Positions 56,926-64,000 of a DNA stretch of 64,000 bases are shown one piece after another; within the stretch, counting starts at the first letter, position 1; every line of letters starts with the position of its first letter. The stretch comes from Rhizobiales bacterium Y(2018). GTDB taxonomy: Bacteria > Pseudomonadota > Alphaproteobacteria > Rhizobiales > Aestuariivirgaceae. The stretch is taken from positions 148,187 through 212,186 of the forward strand of contig SCPD01000011.1 of NCBI GenBank assembly GCA_005502925.1. Direction: 5' to 3'. Under the pieces are notes generated by a model. The model ran no database searches. It was not told the origin of the DNA and was given only the letters and a program-made list of their open reading frames with translations. Position numbers and translations under genes: made by a program.

Positions 56926-57501
56926 TTACGCTGCCTGCCTGCGGGCAGACTTGCGGAACGGGAAGTTAAACGCTTCGAGCAGTGCACGGGCCTCGTCGTC
57001 GGTCCTGGCCGTCGTGCAGACGATCACATCGAGACCCCAAACGCGATCGATCCTGTCGTAATCGATCTCCGGGAAAATGATGTGCTCCTTGATGCCCATG
57101 GCATAGTTGCCATGACCGTCGAAGCTGGTGGACGACAGGCCGCGGAAGTCACGCACGCGCGGCAGCGCGATGGTGATGAGCCGGTCGAGGAATTCGTACA
57201 TGCGCGTCTTGCGCAGCGTGACCTTGGCGCCGATGGCGAGGTTCTCGCGGATCTTGAAGGTCGCGATGGCCTTGCGGGCCTTGGTGATGACGACCTTCTG
57301 ACCGGCGATCTTCTCGAGCTCGGAGACAGCGACCTGCACGAGCTTGGAATCGGCCGTGGCTTCGCCGATGCCCATGTTCAGCACGATCTTCTCGAGCTTC
57401 GGCACTTCCATCGGGTTCTTGTAGCTAAACTGCTCGGTCAGCTTCTTGACGATCTCTTCGTCATACTGCTGGCGCAGCCGCGGCGTATATGTGTCAGCCA
57501 T
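56926..57501 (-). CDS. rplE: 50S ribosomal protein L5
   Basis: A 191-residue 5S rRNA-binding protein at the central protuberance, with [39 protein letters not shown] and the end [13 protein letters not shown]. Its start overlaps the 3' end of rplX by eight bases, so the two are coupled. Confidence 0.98.
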   Translation of the reverse strand: MADTYTPRLRQQYDEEIVKKLTEQFSYKNPMEVPKLEKIVLNMGIGEATADSKLVQVAVSELEKIAGQKVVITKARKAIATFKIRENLAIGAKVTLRKTRMYEFLDRLITIALPRVRDFRGLSSTSFDGHGNYAMGIKEHIIFPEIDYDRIDRVWGLDVIVCTTARTDDEARALLEAFNFPFRKSARRQAA

Positions 57502-57817
57502 CGATCACTTCTCCGGAACTCTTGGCGAACCGCACCTTCTTGCCATCCTTCAAGGTCTTGTAGCCGACGCGGGTCGGTTTGCCGTCCTTGGGATCGCGCA
57601 GCGCGATGTTCGAAATATGGATCGGCATCTCCTTCGAGACGATGCCACCTTCCTGGCCCGGGGTCTGCTTCTGATGCTTGCGCACCACATTGACGCCCTG
57701 GACGAGAGCACGATTGTCTTCCGGGTAGACGCGCAGCACTTCGCCGACCTTGCCCTTGTCACGGCCGGCACGGACGACGACCTTGTCGCCCTTGCGGATC
57801 TTAAGTTTCAACGCCAT
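57494..57817 (-). CDS. rplX: 50S ribosomal protein L24
   Basis: A 107-residue assembly-initiator protein with the KOW motif ([25 protein letters not shown] split around residue 15). The ATG overlaps the rplN stop (TGATG), and GGAGG in the last rplN codons is its ribosome binding site. A TTG one codon earlier is in frame but less likely. Confidence 0.98.
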   Translation of the reverse strand: MALKLKIRKGDKVVVRAGRDKGKVGEVLRVYPEDNRALVQGVNVVRKHQKQTPGQEGGIVSKEMPIHISNIALRDPKDGKPTRVGYKTLKDGKKVRFAKSSGEVIDG

Positions 57818-58185
57818 CAAAGCACCTCCGGTGCCAGCGAAATGATCTTCATCTGATTCTTGGCGCGCAGCTCGCGCGGCACCGGTCCGAAGATACGGGT
57901 GCCGACCGGCTCACCCTGAGCGTTGATCAACACCGCGGCATTGCGGTCGAAACGGATGACCGAACCATCGGCGCGACGGATGTCCTTGGCGGTACGAACG
58001 ACGATCGCCTTCATCACGTTGCCCTTCTTCACGCGCCCGCGCGGAATGGCATCCTTGACGGAAACGACGATCACGTCGCCGACATAGGCGTATTTCCGCT
58101 TCGAGCCGCCGAGCACCTTGATGCACTGGACGCGCTTGGCGCCGGAATTGTCGGCGACATCGAGATTTGTTTCTTGCTGGATCAT
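57817..58185 (-). CDS. rplN: 50S ribosomal protein L14
   Basis: A 122-residue protein at the subunit interface: [21 protein letters not shown] at the start, then [16 protein letters not shown] and FGPVPRELR. Its stop overlaps the rplX start, and 62 bases separate it from rpsQ upstream. Confidence 0.98.
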   Translation of the reverse strand: MIQQETNLDVADNSGAKRVQCIKVLGGSKRKYAYVGDVIVVSVKDAIPRGRVKKGNVMKAIVVRTAKDIRRADGSVIRFDRNAAVLINAQGEPVGTRIFGPVPRELRAKNQMKIISLAPEVL

Positions 58186-58247
58186 GGCTTCACCTGTCTT
58201 CTCCGGCCGGGGCGGACCCTGGCCTAAATTTCCCTATCGATCCAAAC

Positions 58248-58496
58248 TCAACCTTTGGCCTCAGCCGTCTTCTCAACCAGAAGCCAACGCTTCTGCTTGG
58301 ACAGCGGCTTGGTCTCTTCGATCCACACGACATCGCCGATCTTGGCGGTGTTCTTCTCGTCATGTGCATGGTACTTCTTGCTCAGGCGCACGGTCTTTTT
58401 CAGAACCGGATGGGTCAGACGCCGCTCGACCTTGACCACGATGGTCTTGTCGTTCTTGTCGCTCACCACAACGCCTTCAAGGACGCGTTTCGGCAT
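58248..58496 (-). CDS. rpsQ: 30S ribosomal protein S17
   Basis: An 82-residue OB-fold protein that binds 16S r[30 protein letters not shown] and [18 protein letters not shown] are the conserved parts. It lies twelve bases after rpmC. Confidence 0.98.
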   Translation of the reverse strand: MPKRVLEGVVVSDKNDKTIVVKVERRLTHPVLKKTVRLSKKYHAHDEKNTAKIGDVVWIEETKPLSKQKRWLLVEKTAEAKG

Positions 58497-58508
58497 CTAT
58501 CTTCTCCG

Positions 58509-58709
58509 TTACTTCGCCGCGCTCAGGGCGCGCTGCTGCTGCGACGTCTTGATCCGCGCGATATCGCGACGGATCTGACGGACGCGGGCGGTGTTCTCGA
58601 TCTGGCCCGTAGCTTTCTGGAAGCGCAGGTTGAACTGCTCCTTCTTCAGCTTGATCAGCTCGTCCTTGAGCTGGTCCGGGGTCATTTGCTTTACATCAGT
58701 GGCTTTCAT
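58509..58709 (-). CDS. rpmC: 50S ribosomal protein L29
   Basis: A 66-residue helical hairpin protein near the tunnel exit, starting [18 protein letters not shown] with [12 protein letters not shown] and RIKT. The frame is open upstream inside rplP, but the family starts here. Confidence 0.97.
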   Translation of the reverse strand: MKATDVKQMTPDQLKDELIKLKKEQFNLRFQKATGQIENTARVRQIRRDIARIKTSQQQRALSAAK

Positions 58710-58722
58710 CGGCCCTACTCCG

Positions 58723-59136
58723 TCACTCGCCAAGCCGCGCCACGAAGCGCGTCTTGATAGGAAGCTTGGCCGCCGCGAGCGACAGCGCTTCTTCCGCAAT
58801 CTGACGGCTCACGCCGTCGACCTCGAACAGGACCCGGCCCGGCTTGACCCGGCAGGCCCAGTATTCCGTCGAACCCTTGCCGGAACCCATGCGCACTTCG
58901 GCCGGCTTCTTGGAGACCGGCACGTCCGGGAAGACGCGGATCCACACGCGCCCGGCGCGCTTCATGCCGCGCGTCAGCGCCCGGCGGGCCGCTTCGATCT
59001 GGCGCGCAGTGAGCCGATCCGGCTCCTGGGCCTTGAGGCCGAAGGCGCCGAAATCCAGATTGGCGCAGCTCGTCGCCTTGCCATGGATACGGCCCTTATG
59101 GGCCTTGCGGAATTTTGTACGTTTCGGTTGCAGCAT
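58723..59136 (-). CDS. rplP: 50S ribosomal protein L16
   Basis: A 137-residue protein next to the A-site t[24 protein letters not shown] at the start, [26 protein letters not shown] in two parts near residue 65, and a normal end. It lies 17 bases after rpsC. Confidence 0.98.
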   Translation of the reverse strand: MLQPKRTKFRKAHKGRIHGKATSCANLDFGAFGLKAQEPDRLTARQIEAARRALTRGMKRAGRVWIRVFPDVPVSKKPAEVRMGSGKGSTEYWACRVKPGRVLFEVDGVSRQIAEEALSLAAAKLPIKTRFVARLGE

Positions 59137-59153
59137 GGTTTGTTACCTTAACA

Positions 59154-59867
59154 TCAAGCCGCTTCGCGCTCGCGGCGCGGGCGTTGGCCAGCACCCTCTT
59201 GGCTCTCCGCATTGCGCTTGTCCTGCGCCATGGGATCGTGCTCGAGGATCTCGCCCTTGAAAATCCACACCTTGACACCGTTGGTGCCATAGGCGGTGAT
59301 GGCGGTCGCGGTGCCGTAGTCGACATCGGCGCGCAGCGTATGCAGCGGCACGCGGCCTTCACGGTACCACTCGGTGCGCGCGATCTCGGCGCCGCCGAGG
59401 CGGCCGGCGCAGGTGATCTTGATGCCTTCCGCGCCCATGCGCTGCGCCGACTGAACGGCGCGCTTCATGGCCCGGCGGAACGCCACGCGGCGCTCGAGCT
59501 GCTGGGCGATATTCTCGGCCACCAGCGTCGCATCGGTCTCGGGCTTGCGCACTTCGACGATGTTGAGGTGCACTTCCGAGCCGGTCATCTCGGCGACCTT
59601 CTTGCGCAGCTTCTCGATGTCGGCGCCCTTCTTGCCGATCACCACGCCCGGACGCGCCGAGAAAATGGTGACGCGGCACTTCTTGTGCGGACGCTCGATC
59701 AGCACCTTGGAGACGCCAGCCTGCTTGAGCTGCTCCTTCAGGTAGCTGCGGATCTTCATGTCTTCATGAAGCAGCTTGCCGTATTCGGCGCCCTTGGCGA
59801 ACCAGCGCGAATCCCAGGTACGGTTGATACCGAGCCGGAAGCCGATCGGATTGACTTTCTGACCCAT
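59154..59867 (-). CDS. rpsC: 30S ribosomal protein S3
   Basis: A 237-residue protein forming the mRNA entry tunnel: [23 protein letters not shown] at the start split by the signal Trp, a KH domain ([16 protein letters not shown] near residue 75), and [27 protein letters not shown] in two parts. Its ATG shares a base with the rplV stop (TAATG). Confidence 0.98.
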   Translation of the reverse strand: MGQKVNPIGFRLGINRTWDSRWFAKGAEYGKLLHEDMKIRSYLKEQLKQAGVSKVLIERPHKKCRVTIFSARPGVVIGKKGADIEKLRKKVAEMTGSEVHLNIVEVRKPETDATLVAENIAQQLERRVAFRRAMKRAVQSAQRMGAEGIKITCAGRLGGAEIARTEWYREGRVPLHTLRADVDYGTATAITAYGTNGVKVWIFKGEILEHDPMAQDKRNAESQEGAGQRPRREREAA

Positions 59868-60247
59868 TACGCGGCCTCCTTCACTTCACGCACGACAATC
59901 GTCAGCTGGCTGAAGAATTTGTGGATGTGACCGACGCGACCGCGCGCACGCGGCGTCCAGCGCTTCATCACCAGGTTCTTGCCGACATGGGCCTCGGCGA
60001 CGATCAGCTGATTGATGTCGAGGTCATGGTTGTTCTCGGCATTGGCGATCGCCGATTCGAGCGTCTTCTTGATCGTGCCGGCGATACGACGGCGCGAGAA
60101 GGTGAGCTCGGCAAGCGCCTTGTCGACCTTCATGCCGCGGATCGATGCGGCGACGTCGTTGAGCTTGCGCGGCGACACTCGGATCGAGCAGGTCACGCAG
60201 CGCGCCTCGTTCTCGGCGAGAGACCGCTTTCTAGCTTTCTTGCTCAT
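59867..60247 (-). CDS. rplV: 50S ribosomal protein L22
   Basis: A 126-residue protein whose loop lines the exit tunnel. It has [37 protein letters not shown] and the loop end [17 protein letters not shown]. It overlaps rpsS by four bases and rpsC by one. Confidence 0.98.
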   Translation of the reverse strand: MSKKARKRSLAENEARCVTCSIRVSPRKLNDVAASIRGMKVDKALAELTFSRRRIAGTIKKTLESAIANAENNHDLDINQLIVAEAHVGKNLVMKRWTPRARGRVGHIHKFFSQLTIVVREVKEAA

Positions 60248-60543
60248 TTCCTCGCATCCTTGCCTGCCGGCGCCGCCTTCTTGTCGGAGACGCTATGGCC
60301 GTGGAAAACGCGCGTCGGCGCGAATTCGCCGAGCTTGTGACCGACCATGTCTTCCGACACCAGGACGGGCACGAACTTGTTGCCGTTATGGACCTGGAAT
60401 GTCAGGCCCACGAACTGCGGCAGAATGGTCGAACGACGGCTCCAGGTCTTGACCGGAGTGTTGCGGCCGCTCGAGCGCGCCGCATCCGCCTTCTTCAAGA
60501 GATACCCGTCGATGAACGGGCCTTTCCATAGCGAGCGTGACAC
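60244..60543 (-). CDS. rpsS: 30S ribosomal protein S19
   Basis: A 99-residue head protein with a GTG start ([18 protein letters not shown]) preceded by GAGG, and [22 protein letters not shown] with [10 protein letters not shown] at the end. It lies twelve bases after rplB. Confidence 0.98.
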   Translation of the reverse strand: MSRSLWKGPFIDGYLLKKADAARSSGRNTPVKTWSRRSTILPQFVGLTFQVHNGNKFVPVLVSEDMVGHKLGEFAPTRVFHGHSVSDKKAAPAGKDARK

Positions 60544-60554
60544 CGGACTACCTC

Positions 60555-61379
60555 TTAAGCTTTCTTGGCATGACGGCTGCGCAGGATGAGCTTCTGCGTC
60601 GCCTTGTTATTACGGGTCTTCTTGCCCTTGGTCGGCTTGCCCCAGGGCGTCGCCCAGTGCTTACCGCCATTGGTACGACCGCCGTTCGGATGGTCGACCG
60701 GGTTGCGGGCGATGCCGCGCGAAACCGGACGCTCGCCCTTCCAGCGGGCGCGGCCGGCCTTGCCGACGATCTCGTTGACGTGATCGGGGTTGGAAACCGC
60801 ACCGACGGTCGCCTTGCACTCGGCGCGCACCATGCGGGTTTCACCCGACTTGAGCTTCAGGAGCGCATAGCCCTGGTCGCGGCCGGCGAGCATCGCATAG
60901 GTGCCGGCGGCACGGGCGAGCTGGCCGCCCTTGCCGGGCTTCGTCTCGATATTGTGGATGATCGTGCCGACCGGCATCGCCGAGAGCGGCATGGTGTTGC
61001 CGGGCTTCACGTCGGCGGACGTGCCGGACATCACCGTGTCACCGACCGCCAGACGCTGCGGCGCCAGGATATAGGACTGCTCGCCATCGGCATACTTGAT
61101 CAGCGCGATATAGGCCGTGCGGTTCGGATCATATTCGAGGCGCTCGACCGTCGCCGCGACATCGATCTTGCTGCGCTGGAAGTCGACCAGGCGATAGGCC
61201 TGCTTATGGCCGCCACCCTTGCGGCGCGACGTGATCCGGCCCGAATTGCCGCGGCCGCCGCTCTTGGTCAGGCCTTCGGTCAGCATCTTGACCGGCTTGC
61301 CCTTCCACAGGTGGCTGCGGTCGACCATGACCTTATGGCGCTGGCCGGCGCTGGTCGGATTATATGTTTTGAGTGCCAT
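60555..61379 (-). CDS. rplB: 50S ribosomal protein L2
   Basis: A 274-residue protein essential for subunit joining and the peptidyl-transferase centre. It has [15 protein letters not shown] and [12 protein letters not shown]. The conserved loop near the catalytic centre reads [15 protein letters not shown] (H230, N232), whereas the usual bacterial form is NPVDHPHGGGEGR; the second histidine and a short Gly-Glu stretch are absent. The rest is normal. Confidence 0.97.
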   Translation of the reverse strand: MALKTYNPTSAGQRHKVMVDRSHLWKGKPVKMLTEGLTKSGGRGNSGRITSRRKGGGHKQAYRLVDFQRSKIDVAATVERLEYDPNRTAYIALIKYADGEQSYILAPQRLAVGDTVMSGTSADVKPGNTMPLSAMPVGTIIHNIETKPGKGGQLARAAGTYAMLAGRDQGYALLKLKSGETRMVRAECKATVGAVSNPDHVNEIVGKAGRARWKGERPVSRGIARNPVDHPNGGRTNGGKHWATPWGKPTKGKKTRNNKATQKLILRSRHAKKA

Positions 61380-61399
61380 GTTTCAGCAATCCTTGAACC

Positions 61400-61693
61400 T
61401 TAGAGACCCGTCGTCACATCGAGCTTCTGGCCGTCGGCCAGTGTCACGAAGGCTTTCTTCACGTCGCTGAGACGCGCCGCTTTGCCCTTGAAATTCTTGA
61501 GCTTGCCCTTGCGCACCAGCGTATTCACGGCCTTGACCTTGACGCCGAACAGACCTTCGACGGCTGCCTTGATCTGCGGCTTGGTCGCGGTCGAGGCGAC
61601 ATTGAAAACAACCTGGTTCTTCTCCGAGACCAGCGTGCCCTTTTCAGTGATCGCCGGGCCGCGGATGACGTCGAAATAATGTTCTTTGCTCAT
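61400..61693 (-). CDS. rplW: 50S ribosomal protein L23
   Basis: A 97-residue protein at the tunnel exit, docking site of trigger factor and SRP. It has [20 protein letters not shown] and [20 protein letters not shown]. Its start overlaps the rplD stop by four bases. Confidence 0.98.
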   Translation of the reverse strand: MSKEHYFDVIRGPAITEKGTLVSEKNQVVFNVASTATKPQIKAAVEGLFGVKVKAVNTLVRKGKLKNFKGKAARLSDVKKAFVTLADGQKLDVTTGL

Positions 61694-62319
61694 TTGAACC
61701 GCGCCTCCAGCGCTTCAACGGCCGCCCTGGTCAGGACCAGCTTCTTGTGGCGGAGAACGTCATACACATTGATGCCCTGAACCGGCAGGACGTCGATATG
61801 CGGGATGTTGCGCGCCGCCGCGGCAAAGCCCTTGTTCACTTCGGCGCCGTCGATGATCAGCGCGTTGTCGAGGCCGAGCTTTACGAATGCCGCCTTCAGC
61901 GCCTTGGTCTTGGCTTCCGCGACTTCCGTCTTGTCGAGAATGATGAGCTCGGACGACTTCACCTTGGCCGAGAGCGCATGGCGAAGACCGAGAGCGCGGA
62001 CCTTCTTCGGCAGATCGGTTTCATGGCTGCGTGAGCGCGGGCCGAAGGCCTTGCCGCCGCCGACGAAGATGCCCGACCGGCGCGAACCGTGACGGGCGCC
62101 ACCGGAGCCCTTCTGGTTGCCGTACTTCTTGCCGGTGCGATTGATCTCGCCACGGGTCTTGGCCTGATGCGTGCCGGCCTGGCGCTTGTTGAGCTGCCAC
62201 TGGACAACGCGGTGCAGGATGTCGGCGCGCGGCTCGAGACCGAAAATGTGGTCCGCGAGATCGACCGATCCGGCCGTCTTGGCCTCGATGGTTTGGATGT
62301 CGGCTTTCATGACTGGCAT
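61690..62319 (-). CDS. rplD: 50S ribosomal protein L4
   Basis: A 209-residue protein with the tunnel-constriction loop ([25 protein letters not shown] in two parts, then [13 protein letters not shown]). In Escherichia coli L4 represses the S10 operon. Start at ATG 62319, with AAGGA six bases upstream; the ATG at 62310 is also possible. Confidence 0.97.
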   Translation of the reverse strand: MPVMKADIQTIEAKTAGSVDLADHIFGLEPRADILHRVVQWQLNKRQAGTHQAKTRGEINRTGKKYGNQKGSGGARHGSRRSGIFVGGGKAFGPRSRSHETDLPKKVRALGLRHALSAKVKSSELIILDKTEVAEAKTKALKAAFVKLGLDNALIIDGAEVNKGFAAAARNIPHIDVLPVQGINVYDVLRHKKLVLTRAAVEALEARFK

Positions 62320-62321
62320 CC

Positions 62322-63038
62322 TTATTCCTTGGCCGCGGATTCAACCGCGGGAGCCTGTTGGACCGGAGCCTTGAACGCACCGGGCTTAGGCGCCTGCTGC
62401 GGCAGCTTGCGCTTGATCGCGTCGCGCACCGAAACCCAGCCGCCCTTGACGCCCGGCACGGAGCCGCGAACCATGATCAGGCCGCGATCCTTGTCGGTCT
62501 TGACGACCTCGATGTTCTGCGTCGTCACACGCTCGGCGCCGAGATGGCCAGGCATCTTCTTGTTCTTGAAGACCTTGCCCGGATCCTGGCGGTTGCCGGT
62601 GGAACCGATGGAACGGTGGCTGACCGACACGCCGTGAGTGGCGCGCAAGCCGGCAAAGTTCCAGCGCTTCATACCGCCGGCAAAGCCCTTGCCCATCGAC
62701 GTGCCCGTCACATCGACGAACTGGCCGGGGACGAAGTGGTCGACGGTGATTTCAGCACCCACCGCAATCACATTGTCGGGGCTGACACGAAATTCCTGCA
62801 CTTTGCGCTTCGGTTCGACTTTCTGCGCGGCGAAGTGACCGCGTTGAGCCGCCGTGAGGCGCTTGATCTTGGGCGTGCCCACGCCGAGCTGCAGGGCGCT
62901 ATAGCCATGCTTCTCAGGTGTCTTGTGAGCCACAACTTGACAATTATCCACCTTCAGCACGGTGACCGGCACAACCGTGCCTTCATCCGTGTAAATGCGG
63001 GTCATGCCCAATTTCTGTGCGATGAGGCCAGAACGCAT
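62322..63038 (-). CDS. rplC: 50S ribosomal protein L3
   Basis: A 238-residue protein beginning [20 protein letters not shown], with the central [21 protein letters not shown] and [22 protein letters not shown] in two parts that reach toward the peptidyl-transferase centre. A tail rich in Ala, Pro and Gln ([18 protein letters not shown]) extends it beyond the common 210 residues. Confidence 0.98.
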   Translation of the reverse strand: MRSGLIAQKLGMTRIYTDEGTVVPVTVLKVDNCQVVAHKTPEKHGYSALQLGVGTPKIKRLTAAQRGHFAAQKVEPKRKVQEFRVSPDNVIAVGAEITVDHFVPGQFVDVTGTSMGKGFAGGMKRWNFAGLRATHGVSVSHRSIGSTGNRQDPGKVFKNKKMPGHLGAERVTTQNIEVVKTDKDRGLIMVRGSVPGVKGGWVSVRDAIKRKLPQQAPKPGAFKAPVQQAPAVESAAKE

Positions 63039-63061
63039 CGCTTCACTCCTAATAAGCTCGA

Positions 63062-63370
63062 TCAGAGCTTGATCTCGACATCAACGCCCGCCGCCAGGTC
63101 GAGCTTCATAAGCGCATCGACCGTCTGCGGATTCCAATCAACGATATCCAGAAGACGCCGGTGCGTCCGCATTTCGAACTGCTCACGGCTCTTCTTGTCG
63201 ACATGCGGCGAGCGGTTCACCGTGAAACGCTCGATACGGGTCGGCAGCGGCACGGGCCCGCGCACCTGCGCGCCCGTACGTTTCGCCGTGTTCACGATCT
63301 CGCGCGTCGACGTATCGAGGATACGATGGTCGAACGCTTTGAGACGGATGCGGATGTTGTTCGTTTGCAT
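63062..63370 (-). CDS. rpsJ: 30S ribosomal protein S10
   Basis: A 102-residue protein, also NusE in antitermination complexes: [37 protein letters not shown] in two parts, and [20 protein letters not shown] at the end. It follows tuf by six bases, with no separate S10 promoter visible. Confidence 0.98.
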   Translation of the reverse strand: MQTNNIRIRLKAFDHRILDTSTREIVNTAKRTGAQVRGPVPLPTRIERFTVNRSPHVDKKSREQFEMRTHRRLLDIVDWNPQTVDALMKLDLAAGVDVEIKL

Positions 63371-63376
63371 CTTCTC

Positions 63377-64000
<624 letters not shown>

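Overview
The window is a GC-rich chromosomal segment of an alphaproteobacterium, most probably of the order Hyphomicrobiales (Rhizobiales). The evidence is the gene content and order (tuf-rpsJ-S10-spc-alpha ribosomal operon with rpsD and rpmJ absent from it, rarA-degQ next to it, and gyrA, coaD, two cyclophilins, queA and tgt in series), GTTC-N7-GTTC SOS boxes, an Omp25/31-like porin, GcvA-type and Lrp regulators, and a dispersed palindrome of the kind scattered in rhizobial genomes (44506-44550). No rRNA, tRNA, CRISPR array, insertion sequence, integrase or phage gene was seen.

Layout. 1-3620: a polyamine-type ABC importer (binding protein cut by the window edge, ATPase, two permeases). 3627-5022: a small membrane protein, an AT-richer uracil-DNA-glycosylase-like gene and a CoxG-like protein. 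5059-9249: core block tgt-queA, a small secreted protein, two cyclophilins and coaD. 9324-18202: accessory block with a VOC protein, ilvD, two LysE exporters, a cobalamin riboswitch with bluB, a methyltransferase, a divergent HutH-like lyase and an AT-rich pair (HD phosphohydrolase plus YwgA-like protein) under a candidate SOS box. 18348-21446: gyrA with an SH3 gene behind it. 21626-27673: NagB/ROK sugar genes, a large serine-hydrolase/propeller membrane protein and a tandem inactive-LytM protein. 27775-38496: ssb, ridA, a 47-residue small protein opposite a LysR regulator, a YkgJ-like protein, a HisD homologue with two altered zinc ligands, an outer-membrane barrel, an AraC regulator cut short at a palindrome, an MFS exporter, a VOC protein and uvrA. 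38640-43126: exporter, membrane protein, SDR, diiron-type MBL protein and GFA protein. 43187-48714: rarA, lrp-degQ, a TPR membrane protein behind an excellent sigma-54 promoter and a small conserved protein. 49207-64000: the ribosomal operon from rplQ back to the 3' part of tuf, all on the minus strand, ended by a strong intrinsic terminator.

How the parts fit. The core genes uvrA, ssb, gyrA, coaD, ppi, ppi, queA and tgt, which I remember as near neighbours in rhizobia, are here separated by accessory modules of 6-9 kb, so this region looks like a long-lived insertion neighbourhood. The most interesting points are the SOS-box-linked HD phosphohydrolase/YwgA pair, the sigma-54 promoter with an upstream palindrome in front of the TPR protein (with a decayed relative of that gene 0.4 kb downstream), the hydrolase-TM-propeller protein next to a tandem LytM activator-like protein, the lyase that lacks the MIO serine, and the HisD homologue with swapped zinc ligands. 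All functional statements come from reading motifs; no database search was run.
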